A DNA stretch of 64,000 nucleotides from Celerinatantimonas yamalensis (GTDB taxonomy: Bacteria > Pseudomonadota > Gammaproteobacteria > Enterobacterales > Celerinatantimonadaceae). Both the position numbers and the translations under genes were made by a program. The DNA lies in assembly GCF_046054155.1 (NCBI RefSeq), contig NZ_JBEQCT010000008.1, forward strand, positions 1 through 64,000, written 5' to 3'. Positions 1-6,770 of the stretch are shown here, in pieces; within the stretch, counting starts at the first letter, position 1; every line of letters starts with the position of its first letter. The notes below the pieces were generated by a model. That model was not told the origin of the DNA. It made no database searches and was given only the letters and a program-made list of their open reading frames with translations.

Positions 1-1
1 C

Positions 2-121
2 TTCGGTGGCGTTACAAACCTCGTCAGTCAGATTGGCTTTATCGAAGCGATACCAGCACTTCAGGGACACGTATCCCCTATGGTCTACATAATTCTCTGT
101 GTACGCTTCACCTGTTTTGTT
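2..121 (-). CDS. Unidentified partial ORF at window edge, cut by the IS
   Basis: Forty sense codons stay open on the minus strand from the IS end at 122 to the window edge, reading NKTGEAYTENYVDHRGY and onward. The charged, aromatic-rich composition looks like real protein. Its upstream (N-terminal) side is replaced by the insertion sequence. It does not continue the truncated gene on the other side of the IS, whose product ends in WNEAMY. I do not recognise the family. The plus strand is also open here, so the coding strand is not certain. Confidence 0.3.
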
Positions 122-147
122 TGTAGTGGCATAGTTAATTTGGTCAC
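122..147 (+). repeat. IS left terminal inverted repeat
   Basis: Left end of the IS3-family element. The outer 8 bp (TGTAGTGG) and inner 8 bp (TTGGTCAC) are identical to the reverse complement of the right end; the six mismatches all lie in the middle. This pattern fits transposase contacts at the tip and the inner part of the repeat. Confidence 0.85.
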
Positions 148-193
148 TTAGTTAGAGGTGATATCATCACCTCATAAGTTAATAGGTGACATT

Positions 194-502
194 ATGACAA
201 AACGTACAAGACGGCTGTTTAGTGCCGAATTCAAACTGGAAGCGGCACAGTTAGTGCTCGATCAAAACTACTCGGTGACTGAAGCGGCTCAAGCCATGAA
301 TGTAGGTAAATCTACGATGGATAAGTGGGTTCGCCAATTAAAACAAGAGCGCCAAGGGAAAGCACCTAAAGCGTCACCAATGACGCCTGAGCAAATTGAA
401 ATTCGTGAATTAAAAAAGAAGCTAGCTCGTCTTGAAGAGCATAATGAAATATTAAAAAAAGCCACGGCTCTCTTGATGTCGGACTCACTGAACAATTCTT
501 GA
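194..502 (+). CDS. IS3-family OrfA (helix-turn-helix subunit of transposase)
   Basis: A 102-residue product starting at the ATG at 194, rather than the upstream GTG at 158, because it begins MTKRTRRLFSAEFKLEA as IS3 OrfA proteins do. An N-terminal HTH (about residues 14-50, with SVTEAAQAMNVGKSTM) is followed by a leucine-zipper-like coiled coil (about 70-90, IRELKKKLARLEEHNEILKK). Family role: binds the terminal repeats and, alone, limits transposition. The slippery run A7G at 454-461 lies in codons for LKK; a -1 shift there joins OrfA to OrfB through a short linker beginning KKSHGSLDVGL. Confidence 0.88.
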   Translation: MTKRTRRLFSAEFKLEAAQLVLDQNYSVTEAAQAMNVGKSTMDKWVRQLKQERQGKAPKASPMTPEQIEIRELKKKLARLEEHNEILKKATALLMSDSLNNS

Positions 503-1371
503 TGATCAAGAAACTCAAGCAGAGCCACAGCATAAAAACATTATGCGAAGTCTTCAATGTTCATCGAAGCAGTTATAACTATTGGCTGAAACGGCCAACA
601 GAAATAAAGGCAGAAACAGTAAAACTTCGTAGTTTGATTAGCGAAGCTTATGCGGCAAGCAATGGTTCTGCGGGAGCAAGAACCATTGCCGATATTGTAA
701 CAAACCAAGGTATGAGTCTGAGTCGTTACCGAGCAACAAAGCTAATGAAAACGCTGGGATTAGTGAGTTGCCAAGTACCAAAACATCGTTACCGTAAAGC
801 CTCACAAGAGCATATTGAAATCCCGAATCACTTAGATCGTCAGTTTGCTGTTACGGCACCAAATGAAGTCTGGGTGGGTGACGTGACCTATATTTGGACG
901 GGAAATCGTTGGATGTATTTAGCGGTAGTCATCGACCTTTTTGCTCGAAAAGTGATGGGTTGGGCAATGTCAGTATCACCTGATACACGATTAACAGGAA
1001 AAGCGCTTTCGATGGCTTATGAGTCTCGTAGGAAGCCTAAAGGTGTCATGTTTCACAGTGATCAAGGCAGTCACTATACCAGCCGTAAATACCGTCAATT
1101 ACTGTGGCGCTTTCAAATAAAACAGAGTTTATCTCGCCGAGGAAATTGTTGGGATAATGCGCCGATGGAGCGCTTCTTTAGAAGTTTGAAGACGGAATGG
1201 GTGCCCACTGTGGGTTATCGTAGCTTCGCTGAGGCTCAACAAGAGATCACCCGCTACATTATCGGATATTACTGCCAACTCAGGCCACATCAGTATAACG
1301 GTGGTCTAACTCCCAATGAATCAGAACGATTATATTGGGAAAACTCTAAAACCGTGACCAATTTTAGTTGA
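499..1371 (+). CDS. IS3-family OrfB (DDE transposase catalytic part)
   Basis: About 290 residues with an HTH_21-type N-terminal segment (about 45-100) and an rve integrase core. The DDE triad is visible as D128 (WVGDVTYI), D188 (HSDQGSHY) and E224 (NAPMERFF), 35 residues after the second D, the IS3 spacing. It overlaps orfA by 4 nt in the -1 frame. It is probably made mostly as an OrfAB fusion by frameshifting, although a TTG at 499 and an ATG at 502 exist. The last codons run into the right terminal repeat. No internal stop or missing catalytic residue is seen. Confidence 0.92.
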   Translation: MMIKKLKQSHSIKTLCEVFNVHRSSYNYWLKRPTEIKAETVKLRSLISEAYAASNGSAGARTIADIVTNQGMSLSRYRATKLMKTLGLVSCQVPKHRYRKASQEHIEIPNHLDRQFAVTAPNEVWVGDVTYIWTGNRWMYLAVVIDLFARKVMGWAMSVSPDTRLTGKALSMAYESRRKPKGVMFHSDQGSHYTSRKYRQLLWRFQIKQSLSRRGNCWDNAPMERFFRSLKTEWVPTVGYRSFAEAQQEITRYIIGYYCQLRPHQYNGGLTPNESERLYWENSKTVTNFS

Positions 1372-1379
1372 CCACTACA
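1354..1379 (-). repeat. IS right terminal inverted repeat
   Basis: Right end of the IS3-family element, partner of 122-147. It overlaps the stop region of orfB and abruptly ends the minus-strand cassette gene that reads into it, supplying that gene with a chance stop codon at 1364. Confidence 0.85.
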
Positions 1380-1651
1380 TACATTGCTTCATTCCATACC
1401 GTCAATTTTGCACTAGGAACATTACCTCCTGTTGTCCACTTATGAGCCTTACACTCGACAATAATCTTCTGTTCAGCACAACCAAAATCGAACGCATGTT
1501 CTTTCTTTAACTTTGATACTCCAACTTCAATTTTAAAATTGGGAGTAAGTTTTATGCCTTGATTCAGAAAAAATTTTGATGCAGCGGATTCAAATTCACT
1601 TCCGACATGAGCATTAGATTTTGAGCCAATTCTCTGAAAAGGTTTATTCAT
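1364..1651 (-). pseudogene. Integron-cassette PD-(D/E)xK-like protein, 3' end removed by the IS
   Basis: Start chosen at the ATG at 1651 (MNKPFQRIGSKSN), since the ATG at 1666 lies inside the attC core. The visible product is about 95 residues and carries AFDFGCAEQKIIVECKAHKW (about 56-75), the D...ExK arrangement of PD-(D/E)xK nuclease-fold proteins. Similar hypothetical proteins are, to my recollection, common in Vibrio superintegrons and considerably longer. Reading stops within WNEAMY, where the IS begins at 1379; the last residues and the stop come from IS sequence. The missing 3' part and its attC are not on the other side of the IS, so material was lost. Function unknown; inactivated. 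Confidence 0.62.
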
Positions 1652-1664
1652 AATTTTCCCGTGC

Positions 1665-1764
1665 ATTTAACGCCCACTTAAGCGGACAAAAATTGTTGGT
1701 TAAAATGTGAAGCGAAGCGGAACCTAACCAACTGTTTTTGTTCCGTTTGAAGTGCTTGTTATGT
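1665..1764 (-). other. Integron attC site (between truncated and GNAT cassettes)
   Basis: A 100-bp imperfect inverted repeat bounded by GTTRRRY-type cores: on the minus strand the GNAT stop codon lies in ACATAAC (1764-1758) and the next cassette starts at GTTAAAT (1671-1665). Internal arms pair (for example TTGGTTA with TAACCAA). This is the folded single-strand target for an integron integrase. Confidence 0.85.
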
Positions 1765-2247
1765 GCAATTAGAAGTGAACACATTATTTTTAATTAACGT
1801 ATTTGAAAACTCAAAATTTAATTGCCCTGCATGTTTAAATCCTAAATGCTTATAGAACTGATTCGATTCGTTCTCAACCCATGTATAAAGCCAAAAATTA
1901 TTACCATATCGTTGTCCTACTTCTGTGAGGAATTGGCGGCCTAAACCTTGCCCCTTAAAATTGCGGTGAACATACAATTTTTCAATTTCAAACCCATTGC
2001 TCTCTTCTTCAAATCGAGAGTCTAAATTAACTAGGACAAACCCTTGAAGTGTTCCTTCAATTTCACTTACCAACAAGCGATAGTTAGTTTTTTCCAATAG
2101 ATTTATGAAATATTCCTCGGTGAAGGTGTCAATAACATACCGTGAATATTCTGTTCGAATACCCTCTACGGCATAAGTTTCAAGCCAGACTTGTAATCCC
2201 AAGACAGCTAAATTAATACAATCGTCTTTAAGCGCATCTCGAATCAT
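1759..2247 (-). CDS. GNAT-family N-acetyltransferase (integron cassette)
   Basis: A 162-residue protein. The ATG at 2247 (MIRDALKDDC) is chosen because AAGGAG lies just upstream; an in-frame ATG at 2265 lies inside the attC core. The acetyl-CoA loop is recognisable as VHRNFKGQGLGRQFLTEVG (about residues 109-127, a Q/RxxGxG/A motif), followed by the late strand and helix LYTWVENESNQFYKHLGFKHAG. Family role: transfers an acetyl group from acetyl-CoA to an amine or small molecule; the substrate cannot be read. Its TAA stop is embedded in the attC core, the normal cassette arrangement. GNAT proteins are among the most frequent integron cargo, some as antitoxin-linked or drug-modifying enzymes; nothing here shows resistance. 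Confidence 0.85.
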   Translation of the reverse strand: MIRDALKDDCINLAVLGLQVWLETYAVEGIRTEYSRYVIDTFTEEYFINLLEKTNYRLLVSEIEGTLQGFVLVNLDSRFEEESNGFEIEKLYVHRNFKGQGLGRQFLTEVGQRYGNNFWLYTWVENESNQFYKHLGFKHAGQLNFEFSNTLIKNNVFTSNCT

Positions 2248-2261
2248 CGGAACTCCTTTGC

Positions 2262-2397
2262 ACATAACGCCCTGTTAAGGTGTGAGCAACGCAATACCGA
2301 TGCGGCCGCAGACCACCTTAAACACTAAAATCAACGCATGGTAAAAATGCCACGCGTTGCGAATCACTCTTAAACAGATTGTTATGTTCATTCTTTC
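2262..2397 (-). other. Integron attC site (VCR-like, between nuclease and GNAT cassettes)
   Basis: A 136-bp imperfect palindrome bounded by GTTATGT cores at 2391-2397 (plus strand) and 2268-2262 (minus strand). The arms are long: TGTTAAGGTGTGAGCAACGC on the left pairs imperfectly with the GCGTTGCGAATCACTCTTAA side. Length and style resemble Vibrio-type repeats. Confidence 0.88.
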
Positions 2398-2399
2398 AA

Positions 2400-3275
2400 C
2401 TAATACCCTAGCTGAATCTCTTTAAGATTATTTTGACTAAGCATTACATTAATTTTTTCGATCAACTTACGCCGTAAAATATTGTATTGCCCAGCCATTT
2501 CGTTCAGTTGATTAGGATTATTAGCTAGCTCTTTAACGTCTTTTTGATAGGTCTTATAAATTCCATCTACTTTCTTCTCAATATCACGAATAAACCGAAG
2601 GTACCTTTCATCACCGATCATGCTTGCAGGAATAGTTTGCGCAATAACAGATTTACTCCAGTTATCATGAAGGACTCCAATCTTGATCAGAGTCCTGGTT
2701 GCTACTATCGCTGATTCGAAATCACCGTAACTTCTTTCATGCATAAAGTTATCTGTGTAGGCTGGGCGATCAAATGCAAGTTTAATTGCCGAAAGGTGAT
2801 TTTGCATTTCACTTTTACCAAAAGCTTCTCTGTAAGCTTCATAACTGGTTTCCATCACAGATTGAAAGCGGTTTATATCTTGATTTAACTCATCCCAAAA
2901 CCAAAGCTGAACTTTGAATGGAATTTTTCCAGTCCCATTTATATTTATTACATAATCTTGCAACTGGGTATTGATGCGAGCAGTAGTCGCAATTATTAGC
3001 AAGTTAAGAGAAGGTTTGAATTTTTTAGCCTTTTCAACCTCTGCATCTATTGTAGACTTGGAAATACTCGGTTTCTTTGTCTCCTTGCACTGAATCCCAA
3101 TGTTGTTATCCATCAAATCTTGGGCAAATACGTCAATACCCTTTTGATTTTGCCCTTGTCGACCATACTCTTGAACAGAACTCTCAACGTATTTAACCTT
3201 TGCTATGTCTACCACCAAGTTTTGGAAATCCTGCCAATTAGCAGGTGGGGGCATAAATATTTGTAATTGATTCAT
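2400..3275 (-). CDS. Mrr-like restriction-endonuclease-fold protein (integron cassette)
   Basis: A 291-residue protein; ATG at 3275 preceded by GAGGAAGAAA. The N-terminal third has GQNQKGIDVFAQDL (about 41-54) and, about 10 residues later, NIGIQCKETKK (about 58-68): the D...QxK form of the PD-(D/E)xK active site seen in Mrr-type enzymes. The rest is helical and unrecognised (about residues 140-290). Family inference: DNA cleavage, perhaps of modified or foreign DNA. No methylase gene accompanies it, which fits a solitary type IV-like or abortive nuclease. It fills its own cassette between two attC sites and ends 3 nt from the attC. The C-terminal part may be the specificity or sensor domain; cellular role unproven. 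Confidence 0.65.
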   Translation of the reverse strand: MNQLQIFMPPPANWQDFQNLVVDIAKVKYVESSVQEYGRQGQNQKGIDVFAQDLMDNNIGIQCKETKKPSISKSTIDAEVEKAKKFKPSLNLLIIATTARINTQLQDYVININGTGKIPFKVQLWFWDELNQDINRFQSVMETSYEAYREAFGKSEMQNHLSAIKLAFDRPAYTDNFMHERSYGDFESAIVATRTLIKIGVLHDNWSKSVIAQTIPASMIGDERYLRFIRDIEKKVDGIYKTYQKDVKELANNPNQLNEMAGQYNILRRKLIEKINVMLSQNNLKEIQLGY

Positions 3276-3290
3276 TTTCTTCCTCTATGA

Positions 3291-3350
3291 ACATAACGCC
3301 AAAAGCAGCGGGCGCACGTTAGTGCGTCCGCCTGCCTTGCTTTGTTAGGC
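3291..3350 (-). other. Integron attC site (short, between repeat-protein and nuclease cassettes)
   Basis: A 60-bp attC bounded by GTTAGGC (3344-3350) and GTTATGT read on the minus strand (3297-3291). The central hairpin GCGGGCGCACG / CGTGCGTCCGC style arms and the outer AAAGCAG / CTTGCTTT arms are clear. Its short size differs from the 100-136-bp sites on either side, so this cassette probably came from a different source. Confidence 0.85.
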
Positions 3351-3354
3351 TTGT

Positions 3355-3705
3355 TTAGTTACAGAATGTAGAGTTTCCGACTTGGGTGCAGCTCGTTCCG
3401 TCTGAACCGAACGTGGTGTTTCCAACTCGGGTAGCGCTACTTCCATCTGAGTTAAAGAGCGTGTTACCTACTTGAGTAGATGAAGTTCCATCGGAGTGAA
3501 AAGTGCTATTTCCCACGCGAGTTGAGGTTGACCCATTTGACCCAAATCGGGTATTTCCAACGGTATTAGAACTGCTACCATCAGAGCCAAATGTAGTTCC
3601 GCCGACATTTGTATATGTAGTGCCTGGATTGCCATGAATATAATCTTGAGCAAGACACACCCCAGATACAATCATTAGCACTGATGCAATTATTGCTTTT
3701 TTCAT
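3355..3705 (-). CDS. Secreted 15-residue tandem-repeat protein (integron cassette)
   Basis: A 116-residue protein; the ATG at 3705 follows AAGGAGAAGAAG and starts a clear signal peptide (MKKAIIASVLMIVSGVCLA, cleavage before QDY). After a short linker come five and a half copies of a 15-residue unit of the form VGNTTFGSDGTSSTR, alternating hydrophobic VGN.TF with polar GSDG turns. Two Cys near the end (SCTQ and TFCN) could form a disulphide. The regular spacing suggests a beta-solenoid or amyloid-like fibre fold exported to the periplasm or surface. I know no function; structural or adhesive roles are guesses. Codons vary between copies although the amino acids hold, which points to selection on protein rather than recent DNA duplication. 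Confidence 0.75.
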   Translation of the reverse strand: MKKAIIASVLMIVSGVCLAQDYIHGNPGTTYTNVGGTTFGSDGSSSNTVGNTRFGSNGSTSTRVGNSTFHSDGTSSTQVGNTLFNSDGSSATRVGNTTFGSDGTSCTQVGNSTFCN

Positions 3706-3775
3706 CTTCTTCTCCTTGGTTGTGTCCTCATAAGCACTGGGTGCCAATGGAATTCGACGATTAATTGTGATTGAA

Positions 3776-3892
3776 GCCTAACGCCCATGTAACCGGCAGT
3801 TTTTTGTGTAGGGCTTTTGCGATAAAATGTAGCGTAGCGAAATGCGCAAAAGGCCGGAGCAAAAAACTGTCCGGTTGACATGTTTGTTAGGC
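3776..3892 (-). other. Integron attC site (between Abi_C and repeat-protein cassettes)
   Basis: A 117-bp site bounded by GTTAGGC at 3886-3892 (plus) and at 3782-3776 (minus). Complementary arms ACCGGCAGTTTTTTG and CAAAAAACTGTCCGGTT close a long imperfect hairpin. The stop of the Abi_C gene (TAA) lies within the core at 3889-3887. Confidence 0.88.
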
Positions 3893-4708
3893 TTTTTTTG
3901 CATTAAGAAACTCCATAGTAAAAACCACAATGGTATGCGCCGAATTCACTACTAAACGAGCCTCAGCAACGACAATTGTTGGTGGGTTCATTCCGCGACC
4001 GTGCGCAGAGCCGATGTGAGAACGAAATGCACCAACACCATCTATTATAGATGAGAGTCCCTTTAAAATTTTATGCTGGTCATCTGCTAGAACTGAGTTT
4101 GAATTAAGACCAAGATGCGACTGAACAACTGCCCACAAAAGCATAACATTTAATTTATTTGGCATTACCAAATTAAATGTTTCTATATAGAACTTTAAAG
4201 CTGACTCAATAATTGAACAAGCCGCAGTTACAGACGCATGCGGGTCTGAATCAATATTTTCAATTGCACGCTCAAACTCCTTTTCGATAGACGAGAAATC
4301 ACCTGACTTAAGGTAGTCTTCAAGGGTTTTAGAAATTGGATTTGAGCCCGCAAGAGTAATATAGCCATTCGAACGATATGAAAGCTGATTTTTGGCTAGA
4401 GAATTTTTAATTCTTGCTTGGCCATCCTCAAGCTTGGAAGTAGTGCTAGCACCGAAAAGTGATGATGGAGGCTCTTTATCCATGTAGTCTTGAATGACTG
4501 CGCCTAATACTTCATAGGCATCAACCGTTGGGTCTTCGTTGCAACGCTTTAACCAATTACTACATTTCTTCTCACAGTTTCCCTCGGGCACATCACCTGG
4601 CGCACCTGACTCCATAAATAGGACATCTAGCGTTGAATGGCTATAGTAGTGCTCAGCAATAACCGAAGCTACTGCACCTATAACAGAATTTGGAATTTTA
4701 TTGCTCAA
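3887..4708 (-). CDS. Abi_C-domain abortive-infection-like protein (integron cassette)
   Basis: Start taken as TTG at 4708 (273 residues), preceded by CGGAG seven bases upstream and lying just inside the cassette after the GTTAGGC core; longer frames to 4783 run through the recombination core and a C8 tract. The C-terminal half matches the Abi_C (abortive infection C-terminus) pattern: DPHASVTAACSIIESALKFY, then LKGLSSIIDGVGAFRSHIG, SAHGRG and a final helix with AEARLVVNSAHT. Proteins of this class have been tied to phage exclusion by altruistic growth arrest; the biochemical activity is unknown. The N-terminal half (about 1-150) is unrecognised. It is the first cassette of the array, the position best expressed from an integron promoter. 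Confidence 0.7.
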   Translation of the reverse strand: MSNKIPNSVIGAVASVIAEHYYSHSTLDVLFMESGAPGDVPEGNCEKKCSNWLKRCNEDPTVDAYEVLGAVIQDYMDKEPPSSLFGASTTSKLEDGQARIKNSLAKNQLSYRSNGYITLAGSNPISKTLEDYLKSGDFSSIEKEFERAIENIDSDPHASVTAACSIIESALKFYIETFNLVMPNKLNVMLLWAVVQSHLGLNSNSVLADDQHKILKGLSSIIDGVGAFRSHIGSAHGRGMNPPTIVVAEARLVVNSAHTIVVFTMEFLNAKKA

Positions 4709-4723
4709 TCTGATTCTCCGTGA

Positions 4724-4730
4724 GCCTAAC
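4724..4730 (-). other. Integron recombination core (attI-like) before the first cassette
   Basis: GTTAGGC on the minus strand, the GTTRRRY crossover core, 15 bases upstream of the Abi_C start codon. The sequence beyond it lacks the complementary arms of an attC, so it resembles an attI end, marking the integrase-proximal limit of the array. A C8/G8 tract lies about 25 bases further out (4756-4763). Confidence 0.55.
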
Positions 4731-5001
4731 ATTTTTATATGAAGCATGCTCAAATCCCCCCCCTTTTTGGGCAAAGTGAGCAAGCTGTTTTTACCTGACT
4801 ATCATGCAGTTAAGTCTTGTTTGGCTAAATATGTTAGCGCGATAAGTGCGCATGCGCATTTTCTCTCTTTGCGTTGCGCAATATCTCTCCAGACAAAAAC
4901 ATAACACAATGATTTATATCATGTATTTATTATCGCATCACTGCAAAGTGCGCATTAACTATGACAAATATGCGCTAAAAATCACTTTAAAACAGATAAT
5001 A

Positions 5002-5017
5002 CTGTATATTTATACAG
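5002..5017. promoter_or_regulatory. LexA (SOS) box
   Basis: CTGTATATTTATACAG differs by one base from the ideal LexA operator CTGTATATATATACAG, and the flanks (TA before, GTT after) also fit. It lies about 270 bp from the attI-like core. In Vibrio and class 1 integrons a LexA box overlaps the intI promoter in just this position. No integrase gene follows it here; the nearest reading frames are a small minus-strand ORF that ends 4 bp away and the cassette array. Confidence 0.82.
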
Positions 5018-5020
5018 TTT

Positions 5021-5227
5021 TTAGTTAGTAACCATCACCCTGTCATAAATTGTGTCACCGCCATACCCATAATTCACTCCCATAGAACTGGTATATAGAA
5101 GGGGATGAGCGAATACACTTTTTATAAATTGGCTTTTATCGCTCGGATAATCTGTACTGATTTTACTGACATTGTAATGAAATTGAAGGAGTTTGGGGTG
5201 ACTCATCAGTTCTGGAGCGTTTAGCAA
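5021..5227 (-). CDS. Small orphan ORF, unknown
   Basis: A 68-codon frame from a TTG, or about 61 codons from the ATG at 5206 (MSHPKLLQFHYNV). The protein ends HPLLYTSSMGVNYGYGGDTIYDRVMVTN-like in two parts, which reads like a genuine folded C-terminus, but I recognise no family. It may be the remnant of a longer gene, since stops lie just upstream. It ends beside the LexA box and would be transcribed toward it, so it is not an SOS target itself. Confidence 0.3.
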   Translation of the reverse strand: MLNAPELMSHPKLLQFHYNVSKISTDYPSDKSQFIKSVFAHPLLYTSSMGVNYGYGGDTIYDRVMVTN

Positions 5228-5742
5228 ACCACGCTACCGCCCTTGATATAATCTGCATGAGATACCAATTAAAGTTAAACATTGAAGGGGTGCAATTGAG
5301 CCTTTTGTAGCATAGCGGAGTTATTCATGACCAATCAATCGCCCAAAAGTATTAACTACTCCCCAGTCATGAAGGTAAAATGACGCACTAAGATCAAGTG
5401 TCGTTCTCCCCGTTTTAGCAGATTTCACAACGCTCTACTGCAGATATGCCTACATCTCAGTCATTCTTTCTATATATATGAAGAGTACTGTTCATGTGTA
5501 TGATAACAACGGGCCTTGCAAAAGGCTTGAGGGCATACCTTGTTCATCACTGAACATCATCATTGGCACGTGACAAACCGGTTGCCAAACCAATCAGACA
5601 AGTTATCATTTTACGACACATGCTGGACCAAAAATGACACTGAAACGGATCGCCGATGCACTTGTTATGTAATGACATTTACACTAATGAAGGGCAGAAT
5701 AAAAGCGTGAACGCCCGATCTATTTATATATAGGAGTTACAA
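5228..5742. other. Non-coding or decayed stretch without recognisable gene
   Basis: About 515 bp with only short frames. One 18-codon frame at 5327-5383 (MTNQSPKSINYSPVMKVK) has GGAG upstream and might be a decayed gene start. No integrase motif (tyrosine-recombinase RHSFATHLL-type box) appears in any frame I followed. The last bases (TATATATAGGAG) supply the ribosome binding site of the next gene. Confidence 0.5.
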
Positions 5743-6267
5743 ATGAGCCAACGCATCATCGAGGTTGTTGATTATCGCCCTGAATGGATTGAGATGTTTA
5801 ATCGTGAAGAGCAGCTGATCACGGCGCAGCTAGATGCTAGTAATATCGTGGCGATTCATCATATCGGGAGTACTTCGGTACCCCATTTATGTGCAAAGCC
5901 TATTATTGATATCTTGCTGGAGGTAGAGGACTTAAGCTTACTAGATAATCAGACCCTCCAAATGCAATCCATTGGTTATCTGGCCAAAGGGGAGTTCGGC
6001 ATTGCCGGACGCCGGTATTTTCAAAAAGGTGGTGTTCAGCGAACGCATCAAGTTCACGCTTTTTTAAGCGGCTCTGAGGACATGTTTCGCCACTTAGCGT
6101 TTCGTGACTATCTTCGAGCTTTTCCACATATTGCGAAAGAATACGGCGAACTAAAGCAACAAGCAGCGGTCAATTGCCAAAACGACATCGAACGCTATTG
6201 TGATTATAAAAATGCCTTTGTAAAAAACCATGAAGCGCGAGCCATTGCTTGGCAGCGTAGCAAATAG
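5743..6267 (+). CDS. GrpB / UPF0157 family nucleotidyltransferase-like protein
   Basis: A 174-residue protein, the usual family size, with ATAGGAG before the ATG. The hallmark is HHIGSTSVPHLCAKPIIDIL (about residues 39-58), the GS...D nucleotidyltransferase-like signature of the GrpB family, with further conserved RRYFQKGG (about 90) and H..FRDYLRAFP (about 118-130). The fold belongs to the polymerase-beta-like nucleotidyltransferases; substrates are generally unknown, and dephospho-CoA kinase fusions exist in other bacteria. It stands alone between the decayed integron end and the tRNA operon. Confidence 0.85.
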   Translation: MSQRIIEVVDYRPEWIEMFNREEQLITAQLDASNIVAIHHIGSTSVPHLCAKPIIDILLEVEDLSLLDNQTLQMQSIGYLAKGEFGIAGRRYFQKGGVQRTHQVHAFLSGSEDMFRHLAFRDYLRAFPHIAKEYGELKQQAAVNCQNDIERYCDYKNAFVKNHEARAIAWQRSK

Positions 6268-6704
6268 CATCGGGAGGTTTAGAAAAATGGCTATCACTGG
6301 GCTTAATAATAGATAATGTATGGTGCTTGATTTGGGTTTAGCTCATCGCATTTATCGATATATAAACGCCCAAACTTAAGAAGTTACCTTGATTCTATGA
6401 TGACTATCATAAGCCTCATCGCCGCTGATTTAACGCTCTATAATGGGTAAATAATACCGTAACCACTAAAATATGGCCAAGCTGCTGTTTATAAGCAATA
6501 GCACTGTCAATACAAGCTTACGGCATGCTCTGACGCGGTGTAGCTATTGGGTTTGATCTAGCCTATTTGCTAGTGGGGCAGCAACAATTTGCATAAAAAT
6601 AGAAATAAATGATGAATTATCAGCCAACAGGGGTTATTTTATCGACATGTGGTATACAATTCAGCCAAACGATCTAATTTTGTAATTTTTTGCTGAAAAA
6701 GAGG
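6268..6704. other. Intergenic region upstream of tRNA operon
   Basis: About 440 bp with no convincing coding frame, RNA gene or repeat. It becomes AT-rich near 6590-6700, which may act as an upstream element for the strong tRNA promoter that follows. Confidence 0.5.
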
Positions 6705-6733
6705 TTGACGCTCGATACCCAGATAAGCATAAT
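6705..6733 (+). promoter_or_regulatory. Sigma-70 promoter of the tRNA operon
   Basis: TTGACG (-35, 6705-6710), a 17-bp spacer and CATAAT (-10, 6728-6733), followed by a GC-rich discriminator (ACGCGCC), the hallmark of stringently controlled stable-RNA promoters. The first tRNA begins about 30 nt past the likely start point. Confidence 0.7.
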
Positions 6734-6770
6734 ACGCGCCGCAGCAACGGAGAAGTCGCTGTTAATTGAT

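Larger units (their letters stand above)
122..1379 (+). mobile_element. IS3-family insertion sequence, complete
   Basis: A 1,258-bp element bounded by imperfect 26-bp terminal inverted repeats (122-147 and 1354-1379; 20 of 26 positions match) that start TGTAGTGG and end CCACTACA, the TG...CA ends typical of IS3 family. It carries two overlapping frames, orfA and orfB, with an A7G run (454-461) suited to programmed -1 frameshifting, as IS3 elements use to make the OrfAB transposase. Both frames and both ends are intact, so it may be active. The 3-bp flanks (GTT left, TAC right) do not match, so no target duplication is visible; recombination or a deletion beside the IS probably occurred after insertion. 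Confidence 0.92.

Noticed and set aside
4724..4815. A further attC site formed by GCCTAAC (4724) and GTTAAGT (4809)
   Set aside because: The inner arms do not pair, so the first site is better read as an attI-like core.
4846..5028. 60-codon plus-strand ORF in the integron end
   Set aside because: AT-rich, low-complexity product, no RBS, and it runs across the LexA box.
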